Below are positions 48,900 through 58,477 of a stretch of 64,000 bases of DNA, piece after piece. The notes beneath the pieces are model-generated. The model was not told the DNA's origin, ran no database searches, and saw nothing but the letters and a program-made list of their open reading frames with translations. The translations under genes and the position numbers were made by a program. How positions within the stretch are numbered: the stretch's first letter is position 1; every line of letters starts with the position of its first letter. This stretch comes from SLFH01 sp050486265 (GTDB taxonomy: Bacteria > Planctomycetota > Phycisphaerae > Phycisphaerales > UBA1924), in the NCBI GenBank assembly GCA_050486265.1, contig JBJHCY010000005.1:186001-250000 (forward strand), written 5' to 3'.

Positions 48900-51812
48900 T
48901 CACCCCCGCGTCGAAGCGAGCAGTTCGCGCGGCCCCTGGCGGTTCAATCGCCACGCCGCGGGCCCCGCCGCCGCGAGCGTCAGCACGAGCACCGCCAGGC
49001 ATCCCAGGAGGATCGCGACGACAGGGGGCCTCACCGAGAACTCGATGCCGAGCATCAGTTCATAGATCCTGCGCCCGCCCAGCGCGCTCTGCAGGCCCAT
49101 CATCGTCCCGACGATGGAGGCGACGATCGCGATGAGCGTCGCCTCGGAGAGCACCAGGCGCACGAGCATCCCGCGCGACCCCCCCACGCTTCTGAGCACG
49201 CCGAACTCGAACCTCCGCCCCTCGATGGCCGCGACGATCAGGTTCGCCACGCCGAAGCAGGCGACGACCATCGCCGCCACCGCGATCACGCTGAAGACAA
49301 GGAGCGTCCCGGTGGCGAAGGTGCGGATGCCTTCCTTGATCTGTCGCCCGCTGCCGACATCGAGCACGCCGAAGCCCGCCATCGCCTCGCGGATCGCAGC
49401 GAGGGCCTCGTCGTCTGTGTAGTCGCGCGAGAGGTTGACCTGGATGAGGTGCGTCCGGTCGCTGCCGAAGCGTTCGCGCATGTCGTCGATGGACGCGAAC
49501 ACGGCGTGCACCGCCTGGTGCGTGTAGGTCTCGCCGATGTTGAAAAAGCGGCTGGCGATATCCAGCCCCGGGCTGGTGACGACGCCGACAATCTCGAACT
49601 CGTGCAGATTGCCCTCGCGGTCGAAGCAGCGGAAGGTCTTGCCGACCCCAAGCCCGGAGGCGACGAGGAACTCGCGCGCGACGATCACCGTCCCGCCCTC
49701 AAGCAGCCTCGGGAGCGCCGTCTCGACCGACCCCTGCACCCACTGCAGGCGCGTCATCTCGAAGAAGCGGTCGGGCTCGAACCCGATGAAGGTCGTCTTG
49801 TAGTCCTGCAGCGCCCGCACGCCGAACCCCGCCTCGGGGTCGAGGTCGACGATCTCCAGCGTGATGCGGCAGGTGTTGGTCACATGCGGGAGCGCGTCGA
49901 GCGTCTCCTGCGCCAGCGGGTTCAGGTCCGGCCCGCTCACGAAGGCGTCGGGGAACTCCATCCGGCCGAGCCAGTCGCGCAGCACGGCGCCCCCGTTGGA
50001 CCAGATGCTGACCATCAGCGCAAGGCCCGTCATCATCGCGCCGGCCGTGAACCCGTACCGGTAGGGCGTCCCCGCGACCGAGCGCACCAGCAGGCTGGGC
50101 GGCAGCCTGAACACCGCAGACAAACCGCGACCCAGCGACGCGATCACCAAGAGCGTCAGCGGCACGCTGAGCATGAAGTAGCCGACAAACATCGCGGGCA
50201 GCCCGACCAGCGCGTACAGCCAGAACACCAGTTGCTTGTCGATCGGCGCCAGGATCAACGCCAGATGCAGCCCGATGCCGACGAGCCCGACCGCCGAGAC
50301 AATCGCGACGCCCTTCGCCCTGACAGGCCGGCTCCGTACGCCCATGGCCTTCAGGGGGGAGAGCCTCGCGGCGTTCCACGCGGGGATGAGCGCCCCCGCC
50401 AGCCCGCTGCCGATCGAGCCGATCGCCGCGAGGCCGACGCCGACCCACGGCACAATCAGCCCGCTGGGGATCGCGCTGGGAAAGAGCAGGGCGATCCCCC
50501 ACGCCATCGAGATCCCCAAAGGCACGCCGACCAGCGCACCGCCGATCCCGATCAGCCCTCCGAGCACGAGCTGCGCCTCGGCGAGCTGCAGCCGATTCGA
50601 GCCGATGCAGCGGATCACCGCCAGCTCGCGCTGGCGTTCGGCGATGTCCGTCGTCAGGCCCGTCATCACGATGAACGAGGCGGAGAGGAACGCGAGCAGC
50701 GACGCGATCAGAAAGCCGAGCTGGCTCGACTTGAGGTTCTTGTCGAGGCTGCTGGTGATCCGGGCCGTCGTCTGGACCAGGAGCGTGTCGGGCACCAACT
50801 CGTTCCACACCTGCGACAACGCCTCCGCGTCCGCCTCGGGGTCGAGCACCAGGTCGATCGAGGACAGCCGGCCCTCGCGCCCGGTCAGCCGCTGCAGGTC
50901 CCCCAGATCCATGAAGAGCTGGGGCCTGCCGCCGAGCGGGGGTTGCTCGGCGATGCCGACGACGCGGAGGGTCAGCGATCGCTCGTAGGCCGTCAGGCGG
51001 TAAACGCCGTCGGCGAGCGTCCCGCCGATCAAGAGCGCATCGGAAAGGAACGAGGCCGAGCCGAGCGCACGCATACGCCCGATCTCCGCCATCGCGCGCC
51101 ACGCCGCGGCCCGGACATCGCCCCCGAGCAGCAACGACCTGACCACGGTGAGCTCGTCGCCGACGCGCACGCCTTGGCGCTCGTTGAACCGTTCGATCCG
51201 TCTCGCGCTCGCGTCGGGCCCGGGGTCGGAAGGCACGCTGTCGCGCAGGCGGAGGAACCTCGGATCGACCATCTCGAAGGCGAAGACCGCGTCGGTGCGG
51301 CTCTGGTGCGACCAGCCCAGCCGGTAGGCGAGCAGGGCGTCGATCACGACCTCGCCCGTCTCCTTCGGCATGCGACCGCGCAGCAGGCGCATCGGGCGGA
51401 TGCGGTCCTCCAGCTCGAGATCAATCCCGTTGGCGAGCGCCGAGGTGGTGAAGGTCCGCTCGCGGAGGACGGAGCGCCCGTCTTCGTCGCGTTCGTAGAC
51501 GGGCTTGCGGACGCCGAGGGTGCTGAGGGCGACTTCGAGGCGACCCGCCGCGAGCTCGACGCCCTCCCACTCTCGGGCCTGATCGAGAACGCGGGCGTCC
51601 ATGGCTTGGCCGGTGCCCCTGGGCTCGATGCGGACATCGGCGGCGCCGATCGTTGCGCTGGTGCGGAGCTCGACGGAGGTGTTCAGCGAGTGCATGGCGG
51701 TCACCACCGCCACGATCAACGCCGCGGAAAGGGCGACCGCCCCTGTCAGCAGGAGCGCTCGGTTACGCCGCTCGGACGCATTCCTGATAGCGAGCAGCCA
51801 CGCCGGCCGCAT
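48900..51812 (-). CDS. FtsX/MacB-type ABC exporter permease
   Basis: A 970-aa permease with two FtsX-like cores. An N-terminal helix (LLLTGAVALSAALIVAVVTA) is followed by a large extracytoplasmic domain. Helices around SQLGFLIASLLAFLSASFIVMTG, GLIGIGGALVGVPLGISMAW and a second set near the C-terminus (TLLVFSVIAVAAMVVACFGVANLI, then VVAILLGCLAVLVLTLAAAGP) complete the fold. The duplicated-permease layout is typical of LolC/MacB-related exporters. ATG 51812 overlaps the ATPase gene by about 50 bases, so the two are one exporter. Substrate unknown. Confidence 0.9.
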   Translation of the reverse strand: MRPAWLLAIRNASERRNRALLLTGAVALSAALIVAVVTAMHSLNTSVELRTSATIGAADVRIEPRGTGQAMDARVLDQAREWEGVELAAGRLEVALSTLGVRKPVYERDEDGRSVLRERTFTTSALANGIDLELEDRIRPMRLLRGRMPKETGEVVIDALLAYRLGWSHQSRTDAVFAFEMVDPRFLRLRDSVPSDPGPDASARRIERFNERQGVRVGDELTVVRSLLLGGDVRAAAWRAMAEIGRMRALGSASFLSDALLIGGTLADGVYRLTAYERSLTLRVVGIAEQPPLGGRPQLFMDLGDLQRLTGREGRLSSIDLVLDPEADAEALSQVWNELVPDTLLVQTTARITSSLDKNLKSSQLGFLIASLLAFLSASFIVMTGLTTDIAERQRELAVIRCIGSNRLQLAEAQLVLGGLIGIGGALVGVPLGISMAWGIALLFPSAIPSGLIVPWVGVGLAAIGSIGSGLAGALIPAWNAARLSPLKAMGVRSRPVRAKGVAIVSAVGLVGIGLHLALILAPIDKQLVFWLYALVGLPAMFVGYFMLSVPLTLLVIASLGRGLSAVFRLPPSLLVRSVAGTPYRYGFTAGAMMTGLALMVSIWSNGGAVLRDWLGRMEFPDAFVSGPDLNPLAQETLDALPHVTNTCRITLEIVDLDPEAGFGVRALQDYKTTFIGFEPDRFFEMTRLQWVQGSVETALPRLLEGGTVIVAREFLVASGLGVGKTFRCFDREGNLHEFEIVGVVTSPGLDIASRFFNIGETYTHQAVHAVFASIDDMRERFGSDRTHLIQVNLSRDYTDDEALAAIREAMAGFGVLDVGSGRQIKEGIRTFATGTLLVFSVIAVAAMVVACFGVANLIVAAIEGRRFEFGVLRSVGGSRGMLVRLVLSEATLIAIVASIVGTMMGLQSALGGRRIYELMLGIEFSVRPPVVAILLGCLAVLVLTLAAAGPAAWRLNRQGPRELLASTRG

Positions 51813-52497
51813 CAAGGCCCTCCGTCTCCACCTCGCCCGCGAGGCGACCGTCGCTCATGACGAACATCCTGCCGCAGTGCGCCGCGGCCGCCGGCTCGTG
51901 CGTCACCATCAGCACCGTGAGGTTTCTGTCGCGGGCGATCCCCGCCAGCAGCGCCCACAACCTTTCGCTGCTGGCCGAATCGAGATTCCCCGTCGGCTCG
52001 TCGGCGAGCACCACCGGCGGCTCGAACAGGAGCGCCCGTGCGATCGCGACCCGCTGCTGCTCCCCGCCGGACATCGCCTCGGGCCGGTGGTCGGCCCGGT
52101 CGGGCAGGCCGAGTTCTTCGAGCAGGTTCATGCTCCGCTCGCGCAGCTCGGCCTTGGCTCGCCCCGCGAGCAGGCCCGGCAGTTCGACATTCTCCCTCGC
52201 CGTCAGCGTGGGGATGAGGTTGAACTGCTGAAAGACGATCCCGATCCGGGTCCGCCGGAACGCGGTCGCCTCGCGCTCGGTCATGGTGTGCAGGTCGCGA
52301 CCGGCGACGCGGATCACGCCCGAGTCGGGCTTGTCCAGCGAGGCGAGCAGGTGGAGCAGCGTGCTCTTGCCGCTGCCCGAGCGCCCCATGATCGCGTAGT
52401 AGCCGGGCTGGTCGATACGCATGGAGAACCCGCGCAGGGCGGGCACACGCCGATCGCCAAGGTCGTAGCTCTTGCTGACATCCTCGCAGACGATCAT
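51763..52497 (-). CDS. LolD/MacB-type ABC exporter ATP-binding protein
   Basis: A 244-aa ATPase. Walker A is GRSGSGKST, Q-loop FQQFNLIPTLTARENVELP, signature MSGGEQQRVAIARAL, Walker B VVLADEPTGNLDS and switch VTHEP. These are the features of the MacB/LolD subfamily. It overlaps the following permease gene and is preceded by gcvH 61 bases upstream on the same strand. Together with the permease it probably moves a lipid, lipoprotein or peptide across the envelope. Confidence 0.93.
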   Translation of the reverse strand: MIVCEDVSKSYDLGDRRVPALRGFSMRIDQPGYYAIMGRSGSGKSTLLHLLASLDKPDSGVIRVAGRDLHTMTEREATAFRRTRIGIVFQQFNLIPTLTARENVELPGLLAGRAKAELRERSMNLLEELGLPDRADHRPEAMSGGEQQRVAIARALLFEPPVVLADEPTGNLDSASSERLWALLAGIARDRNLTVLMVTHEPAAAAHCGRMFVMSDGRLAGEVETEGLDAAGVAARYQECVRAA

Positions 52498-52558
52498 CGG
52501 CCGTGGCCCGCAGGCCCCTCCCGAGGCTCATGGCCGGCCGAAGCCGCGCCCGCGCCGG

Positions 52559-52939
52559 TCAATGGGCGTGGTCCCGCTCGTAGGTTTCCGCGTCCACGCA
52601 CTTGTCCAGCCCGGCCTTGTCTGAAATCTTGATCTTCGCCAGCCATCCCTCGCCGTGGGGGTCGCTGTTGAGCAGGCTCGGGTCGTCGACGACCTTCGAG
52701 TTGACCTCGACGATCTCGCCCGAGGCGGCGCAGTAGACATCGCTGGTGGTCTTCACCGACTCGACCTCCCCGATGCTCTCGCCCGCCTCGAAGACCGTCC
52801 CGACCGGCTTGACCTCGACATAGGTCACATCGGTCAGTTGGTCGACGGCGAACTGCGAGAGGCCGAGCACCAGCTCGTCGCCCTCGACCTTGTGCCATTC
52901 GTGAGATTGTGAGTAGACCCGATCGTTGGGAAATGACAT
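52559..52939 (-). CDS. gcvH: Glycine cleavage system H protein
   Basis: A 126-aa lipoyl carrier that shuttles the aminomethyl group between the P and T proteins of the glycine cleavage system. ESVKTTSD contains the lipoylated lysine K63, and the surrounding fold (VTYVEVKPVGTVFEAGESIG) is standard. ATG 52939 is chosen because GGAG precedes it and the family starts near NDRVYSQSHEW. GcvT and GcvP are not in the window. Confidence 0.96.
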   Translation of the reverse strand: MSFPNDRVYSQSHEWHKVEGDELVLGLSQFAVDQLTDVTYVEVKPVGTVFEAGESIGEVESVKTTSDVYCAASGEIVEVNSKVVDDPSLLNSDPHGEGWLAKIKISDKAGLDKCVDAETYERDHAH

Positions 52940-53072
52940 CGGTGGCGGCTCCATCAGGCCGGCCGGACCCCCCGGCCGCGAGGCCGATCCTATACGGACC
53001 GGACGCCCCGGGGACGCTCACGGAAACCAGACTCGTGGCTCGGCATGCCTCTGGCCGATACAGTCGCCCTCC

Positions 53073-53936
53073 ATGCTGCTCACCCTCTCCACCGCCTGCG
53101 TCCGCGACCTGGTCATGCCCAAAGGCCGGCGCAAACCGGAAATCCAACTCCTCGACCTCCCCGCGTACGCCAACGAACAGCTCGGCCTCCACGGCTTGGT
53201 CGTCAGCACCGACCTGCTCAAAGGCGCCGACCGATCGAGGATTGAGGCCCTCCGCGAACGGGCCGACAAGGCCGGCTGCGCCTGTCTCGTCCTCGTCGAG
53301 AGCGACCCCCAGCCCCTCGCCGACCCCAACGACGACAAGGGCGAAAAGGCCATCGAACGCACGGAGAAAGTCATCTCCGCCGCCGCGATTCTCGGCTGCA
53401 ACGCCGCGGCTGTTGAGATCTCGGGCCCCGACCGCGAGGACACCTTCGAGCTGGCGATCGACCGCCTGCAGATCGCCGTCGAGCGGGCCGAGAAGCTGGA
53501 AATGAATCTCTTGATCAGCCCCGGCCCGGGCCTGACCGCCGACGCCGAACGCGTCACCGAGCTCATTAAACGCGTCGCCCGCTTCCGCGTGATGACCTAC
53601 CCCGACTTCCAGAAAGCAGCCGAGTCGGGCGACCCGGTCAACTACCTCCGGCGACTGACCCCGTACGCGGGCGCCGTCTGCGCCTCGACCGTCGAGTTCG
53701 CCCCCGAAAAAGAGCCCGAGGGCGGCGCCGACGACCTTCTGGCCGCTCTGGAGGGGCTCGACGACCCCGAGCATTCCGCGTACGACCTCAACCCCATGAT
53801 CGAGGCGGTCAGGGCCGTCGGATTCGACGGCTCTGTCGCTCTGGACTACCGGGGCGAGGGCGATGTTACACTTGGATTGCTCAAGAGCCGCGCCGCGGTC
53901 GAGGCCGCCCTCGCCGCGGCAGAGGAGCAGGGCTGA
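53073..53936 (+). CDS. Sugar phosphate isomerase/epimerase-like TIM-barrel protein
   Basis: A 287-aa protein resembling the AP endonuclease 2-like (xylose isomerase-like) TIM barrel: ANEQLGLHGLVVSTDLL, CACLVLVESDPQPL, ILGCNAAAVEISG, LEMNLLISPGPGLTADAERV and AVGFDGSVALDYRGEGD mark successive strands. The usual metal ligands are only partly evident. ATG 53073 (MLLTLSTACVRD) gives the first strand. It precedes cmk by 52 bases on the same strand. Substrate unknown. Confidence 0.75.
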   Translation: MLLTLSTACVRDLVMPKGRRKPEIQLLDLPAYANEQLGLHGLVVSTDLLKGADRSRIEALRERADKAGCACLVLVESDPQPLADPNDDKGEKAIERTEKVISAAAILGCNAAAVEISGPDREDTFELAIDRLQIAVERAEKLEMNLLISPGPGLTADAERVTELIKRVARFRVMTYPDFQKAAESGDPVNYLRRLTPYAGAVCASTVEFAPEKEPEGGADDLLAALEGLDDPEHSAYDLNPMIEAVRAVGFDGSVALDYRGEGDVTLGLLKSRAAVEAALAAAEEQG

Positions 53937-53988
53937 TCGGTCGCCCCGGCGGCGTCCGCCGGCCCCTCCGAACTCGACGGGAGGCCGG

Positions 53989-54762
53989 ATGCCCGCCACT
54001 GACGCCCCGCGAACCGTCGCCGCAACCTCCAGAGAGCCCGAGCCCCGCCCGATCGTGCCGCCGGAAACCTCCATCATCGTCACGATCGACGGACCGGCGG
54101 GGACCGGCAAATCCACCGTCGCCCACGCCCTGGCGACCGCCCTGGGCGTCGATGTGCTCGACACCGGCGCGATGTACCGGGCAGCCGCGGCCATCGCCAT
54201 CGATCAGAAGCTCTCCCTCGACGAGCCCGAGAAGATCGTCGCGGCCCTCGTCGACGCCGACCTCCACTTCGATTGGGCGCAGGACCCGCCGGCGATCCTC
54301 GCATGGATGCGCCCGCTCAACGAACGGATCCGCAAGCCCGATGTCACCGCCCAGGTCTCCAAGATCGCAGCCATCAAGGAGCTGCGCGAGCACCTCGTGC
54401 GGAAACAGCGGATCATCGCCGCCCAGCACCCCCGCCTCGTCTCGGAGGGTCGCGACCAGGGCTCGGTCGTCTTCCCCGACGCGGATGTGAAGTTCTACCT
54501 CGACGCAGACCCCCGCGTCCGCGCCGAGCGCCGCGCCGAGCAGCTCGCCGAGGCCGGCCAGTCCGTCACGATCGACGAGGTCTACAAGCGCATCCTCGAA
54601 CGCGACCACCTCGACTCGACCCGGACCGACGGCCCCCTCGTCTGCCCCGACGACGCGATCACCATCGACACTACGCGCCTCTCCTTCGACGAGGTGGTCG
54701 AGACCCTCCGTCGCGAGGTTGTCGCCCGGATCCCCCAACTCCGACGCGCACGAGAAAACTGA
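53989..54762 (+). CDS. cmk: Cytidylate kinase
   Basis: Cmk phosphorylates CMP and dCMP. The 257-aa protein has Walker A GPAGTGKST (residues 35-43), the DTGAMYRA segment that contacts CMP, and SEGRDQGSVVFPDADVKFYLDADP, read in parts, with the conserved GRD(x)G motif. The C-terminal lid helices are normal. ATG 53989 is preceded by GGGAGGCC. A polar 25-residue extension precedes the core. In many bacteria cmk lies next to plsC or rpsA; plsC follows here. Confidence 0.95.
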   Translation: MPATDAPRTVAATSREPEPRPIVPPETSIIVTIDGPAGTGKSTVAHALATALGVDVLDTGAMYRAAAAIAIDQKLSLDEPEKIVAALVDADLHFDWAQDPPAILAWMRPLNERIRKPDVTAQVSKIAAIKELREHLVRKQRIIAAQHPRLVSEGRDQGSVVFPDADVKFYLDADPRVRAERRAEQLAEAGQSVTIDEVYKRILERDHLDSTRTDGPLVCPDDAITIDTTRLSFDEVVETLRREVVARIPQLRRAREN

Positions 54763-54793
54763 CCCGCCCGCGGCGGACGCCCTACCGTCCGCT

Positions 54794-55501
54794 GTGACAC
54801 CGAAATTCCTACGAAGACTCCACCCGACCAATCCGGGACACCGGATCCTCATCTACAGCACGCTGCGGATCTTCACGGTCTTTTTCGCGATGCTCGCGTT
54901 CCGCTACCGCGCCTTCCACGCCTCGCGCGTGCCCACGACCGGCCCGCTCCTGATCGTCTCCAACCACCAGTCCATGCTCGACCCGCCGATGATCGGCGCC
55001 GGGATCCCCGGGCGACACCTCGACTATGTCGCTCGGGTCGGGCTCTTCAAGTCTCGCCTCTTCGCATGGCTGATCCGCACGCTCAACGCCGTCCCGCTCA
55101 GGCAGGACGAAGCCGACGCGGGCGCCATCAAGACCACCATCAACAAGCTCAACGAGGGCTGCGCCGTGCTCGTCTTCCCCGAGGGCGCGCGCACGACCGA
55201 CGGCAGTGTCCGCGAGTTCAAACGCGGCGCCGCGCTCTTGGTCAAACGGGCCAAATGCCCCGTCCTCCCAGTCGCCATCGCGGGCGCGTACCACGCCTGG
55301 CCCCGCTCGCGCAAACGCCCGTACATCATCGGGCAGCGGATCGGCGTCGCCTACGGCAACCCGATCCCCCCCGACGAACTCATGAAAGACGGCCCCGACG
55401 CCGCCCTCGAACGCCTCCGCAACGAGGTCGAGGCTCTCTATAGTGAACTGGCCGATCGGATGGAGCGGGATGAACGCCCCTCCAAACAGAACGCGGACTG
55501 A
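54794..55501 (+). CDS. plsC: PlsC-type 1-acyl-glycerol-3-phosphate acyltransferase
   Basis: A 235-aa membrane-associated acyltransferase that makes phosphatidic acid from lysophosphatidic acid. A hydrophobic segment (LIYSTLRIFTVFFAMLAF) precedes the motifs NHQSMLDPP (the HxxxxD motif), VFPEGARTTDGSVREFKRGAAL (FPEG) and VLPVAIAGAY. The start is uncertain: GTG 54794 fits the folded domain, while TTG 54719 would overlap cmk by 44 bases. Located 31 bases after cmk. Confidence 0.88.
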   Translation: MTPKFLRRLHPTNPGHRILIYSTLRIFTVFFAMLAFRYRAFHASRVPTTGPLLIVSNHQSMLDPPMIGAGIPGRHLDYVARVGLFKSRLFAWLIRTLNAVPLRQDEADAGAIKTTINKLNEGCAVLVFPEGARTTDGSVREFKRGAALLVKRAKCPVLPVAIAGAYHAWPRSRKRPYIIGQRIGVAYGNPIPPDELMKDGPDAALERLRNEVEALYSELADRMERDERPSKQNAD

Positions 55502-55587
55502 CAACAGTCTGTCAGCGGATCGGCCGAACGGGGGAAAACCGAGTCTGAGGGACGCGCCGTTCACCCCTCACGAGAGGTACCCTGCAC

Positions 55588-57228
55588 TTGTCCGACCTGC
55601 CGCAGCACGAAAAACCGTCATCACAGATCGAGGGGAGCGAGCGGGGTGAGCGGGACGCGGGGGCGCCGTCGAACGGGAGGGGCCCCGCGCCCGCATCCCG
55701 CCCGCCCCTGCAGGACGCGGCGATCATCCTCGACCGCCTCAAGTCTCTTTCGGCCGACGACGAGTTCCGGGGCGCGTTCGCCCGCGTGCTCGGGTGGCTG
55801 ACCGGCGAGGCCGTCGCCGCGCCGAAGGCCGACGACGACGCGGCCAAGCCGAGCCCGACGCCCGCCCCCCCCGCCGAACGCAAGCCAGAGAAAATGGCCC
55901 GCGTCTCGCTCAACATCGGCGACGCACCGGGCGCCGAGATCTCCGTGCCCGACACCGGCGAGGCCCCGCGCCAGCCCGAGCCCGCGCGTGAACCGGAAAG
56001 GCCCGCCCGCCCCGAGGCCGCCCCGCCGCAGACCGTGGTGGCCCGCGCCCGCCTGAAGGCCGAGGCGGCACGCTGGGCGATCGAACGGCGCAGACGCATC
56101 GACGCCGGCGCCGACCTCCGCGACCACATCGCCCCGACCGACAAGGCCCTGATCGACCGCGCCCGCGCCCTGCCAAACTGCTACGCCTGGATGCTCGATC
56201 CGTACGCCTCGCTGCCCGACGACCGCGCCCTCGACGACGCGGCGGGCAACTACGAGTGCGTCGCCGACGCCTTCGCCCTCACCGCACACATCATCGAGCA
56301 CGACAGCGCGCCCGACGGCTTCCTCGAACGGGCGTACGAACTCCTCGCCGAGTCGTGCTCGGCCCTGCGCGTCCAGCTCGACCGGCTCGGCTTCCTCCCC
56401 GACGCCGACCAGAACGACGCGTTCAACTGGCTCAGAAAGCGCGTCTTCGAGGACCAGATCTACATCGCCCGCCACATGCGCCTCAGCGACCCAGCAGACC
56501 CCGCCCTCTGGACCGACCGCCAGGAACGCATCGGCGCACTTGCAGACGAGCTCGACCAGGTCGTCTCCTTCGCCAAGCACCGGCGCCAGCACCTCAACAA
56601 GCTCGGCTACATCGCCAAACGCTGGGACGACTTCGACGCCGAAGAAAAGCGCACCCAAACCGAGACCCTCATCGAGACCGTCGAACGCCTCATCGAGCTC
56701 GGCCTGAAGCCCTCGGACCCCGGTATCCGCGACGCGCTCATCGGCCTGCTGGACGACCTGCCCCCCGCCGACGACCTGCCGGGGCGCGTGGGCGAGGCCG
56801 TGCGCTTCGCCGACGAGCACCTCGCGCGCACCGAGGCCGACCAGCCCCCCCAACCCAGGCGCGACACCCGTTCGCCCGAGGCCGAGCGGGCCGCGGCGAT
56901 GCTCAAGGGCAAAGTCGCCGTCCTCATCGGCGGCCAGTGCCGCCCCCGCTCGCGCGACGCCCTCCGCGACGCCCTCAACCTCGCCGAACTCCGCTGGATC
57001 TCGACCCGCCCCCACGAACCGATCGACAACTTCGGCGCCCAGGTCATCCGCGACGATGTGGACCTGGTGATGCTCGCGATCCGCTGGTCGAGCCACTGCT
57101 TCGAGAATGTCAAAGACCTCTGCGACGCCCACGAAAAACCGTTCGTGAGACTGCCGCGGGGGTACGGGGTGAATCAGGTGGCGTCGGAGGTGCTGAATCA
57201 GGTGAGTGAGGTGATGGAGGAGGTTTGA
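55588..57228 (+). CDS. DUF2325 C-terminal protein with long helical N-terminus (TTG start)
   Basis: A 546-aa protein. Low-complexity residues (about 1-140, proline/alanine/glutamate-rich) precede a helical region. The C-terminal ~110 residues (KVAVLIGGQCRPRSRDALRD, then VDLVMLAIRWSSHCFENVKDLCDAHEKPFVRL, read in parts) match the DUF2325 fold, a small Rossmann-like domain of unknown function. The start is TTG 55588 with GAGAGGT upstream. It lies 86 bases after plsC. Role unknown; the conserved cysteine and histidine (SHCFEN) might bind something. Confidence 0.78.
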   Translation: MSDLPQHEKPSSQIEGSERGERDAGAPSNGRGPAPASRPPLQDAAIILDRLKSLSADDEFRGAFARVLGWLTGEAVAAPKADDDAAKPSPTPAPPAERKPEKMARVSLNIGDAPGAEISVPDTGEAPRQPEPAREPERPARPEAAPPQTVVARARLKAEAARWAIERRRRIDAGADLRDHIAPTDKALIDRARALPNCYAWMLDPYASLPDDRALDDAAGNYECVADAFALTAHIIEHDSAPDGFLERAYELLAESCSALRVQLDRLGFLPDADQNDAFNWLRKRVFEDQIYIARHMRLSDPADPALWTDRQERIGALADELDQVVSFAKHRRQHLNKLGYIAKRWDDFDAEEKRTQTETLIETVERLIELGLKPSDPGIRDALIGLLDDLPPADDLPGRVGEAVRFADEHLARTEADQPPQPRRDTRSPEAERAAAMLKGKVAVLIGGQCRPRSRDALRDALNLAELRWISTRPHEPIDNFGAQVIRDDVDLVMLAIRWSSHCFENVKDLCDAHEKPFVRLPRGYGVNQVASEVLNQVSEVMEEV

Positions 57229-57479
57229 GAGCGGAACCCGCCAGAGCGGGCCTCTTGCGGGCGTGGCGATGCCACTCGGCTGTCGGGCGACTTAGCGATG
57301 CCGCCGCATCTGGCTCCACTTGAGTGATTCCACGCAGACCCATGGGATCGCCTGGGATCCGCCGACTGCCAACCGACAGGCTCACGCAGCGAGAACAGCC
57401 GACATCCTCTTCATGAAAAACGACCACCCCAAGCGGGATCTGCTAGCATATCCTGAGTCACTCGCCAGGAGTCAGCCAG

Positions 57480-58463
57480 ATGCTCGCACTAGGGAAGCCG
57501 AAGAAGTCTGATCTGGGGTGGCTGGGGGGCGTTGGTCTCTCCGGCACGAAACCCTTCTACCACACCAAACTTGGTGCAGCGTTTCTTAGCGATTCGCTGG
57601 CCGGAATGAAGCGAATGCCTGCAGAGTGCGTAGATTTGGTGTTCACTTCTCCACCATTTGCCTTGACCCGGCAAAAAGAGTACGGGAACGAACCTATAGA
57701 GCGCTATCTCGCTTGGTTTCTGCCCTTCTGCGAGGAGATCAAACGCATCCTCAAGCCCACAGGCTCATTCGTGCTCGACATCGGGGGGGCTTGGATTCCG
57801 GGATCCCCTGTTCGATCAATGTATCACTTCGAAGTAGCTGTACACCTTTCGAAGATGTTCCGTTTAGCTCAGGACTTCTACTGGTACAACCCCTCCCGCC
57901 TTCCGACGCCCGCTGAGTGGGTAACTGTCCGGCGTTTGCGAGTCAAGGATGCTGTCAACACCGTCTGGTGGTTTGGCAAGACCGAGTATCCCACGGCCGA
58001 CAACCGACGCGTTCTCACTCCTTACTCAGACTCAATGAAGTCCCTTCTCAAGAATGGGTATAAGGCCAAGAAGAGGCCAAGCGGACACGAGATTTCCGAG
58101 GGCTTCAACAAAGATAACGGAGGAGCGATTCCACCGAATCTACTTACCATCGCGAACACGGAGTCGAACAGCGCGTACCTCAGGCTCTGCCGCGAATTCG
58201 ACATAAAGCCTCACCCAGCCCGATTTCCCGCCAAACTTGTAGAATTCTTTGTCGACTTTCTCTTGGATGAGACGCCCCGGCTCATTGTCGACCCCTTCGG
58301 GGGCAGCAATGTCACCGGAGCGGTAGCCGAATCACGCGGGCATCGATGGATCGCGTTCGAGCAAGAAGACAAATACTTGCGGGGCTCCATGCTACGATTC
58401 TTTGACGGCCCGCTCTTCACTGATGCCAAAATACGCGCTGCGATTTCAGGAACTCGCGCTTAG
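57480..58463 (+). CDS. Type II DNA methyltransferase (N4-cytosine/N6-adenine class)
   Basis: A 327-aa DNA methyltransferase. The catalytic motif TSPPF (residues 56-60) comes before the AdoMet-binding motif DPFGGSNVTG (near residue 280), the beta-class order; S-P-P suggests N4-cytosine methylation. HPARFPAKLVEFFVDFLL just before the latter is typical of these enzymes. RBS CAGGAG before ATG 57480. The DNA is clearly A/T-richer than its surroundings. It is followed after 14 bases by an HNH nuclease gene, so it is the modification half of a restriction-modification pair. Target sequence unknown. Confidence 0.9.
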   Translation: MLALGKPKKSDLGWLGGVGLSGTKPFYHTKLGAAFLSDSLAGMKRMPAECVDLVFTSPPFALTRQKEYGNEPIERYLAWFLPFCEEIKRILKPTGSFVLDIGGAWIPGSPVRSMYHFEVAVHLSKMFRLAQDFYWYNPSRLPTPAEWVTVRRLRVKDAVNTVWWFGKTEYPTADNRRVLTPYSDSMKSLLKNGYKAKKRPSGHEISEGFNKDNGGAIPPNLLTIANTESNSAYLRLCREFDIKPHPARFPAKLVEFFVDFLLDETPRLIVDPFGGSNVTGAVAESRGHRWIAFEQEDKYLRGSMLRFFDGPLFTDAKIRAAISGTRA

Positions 58464-58477
58464 AGAGTGAGGCAGGG

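Noticed and set aside
49449..51860. 803-codon open frame on the plus strand opposite the FtsX-like permease
   Set aside because: Low-complexity arginine/proline/alanine/histidine product, antisense to a recognisable protein; a shadow frame.
57229..57480. Left attachment site matching the tRNA-Ser 3' end
   Set aside because: No stretch here repeats the tRNA end (GGTGCGGGTGGGATTC) by eye, so integration at the tRNA remains unproven.
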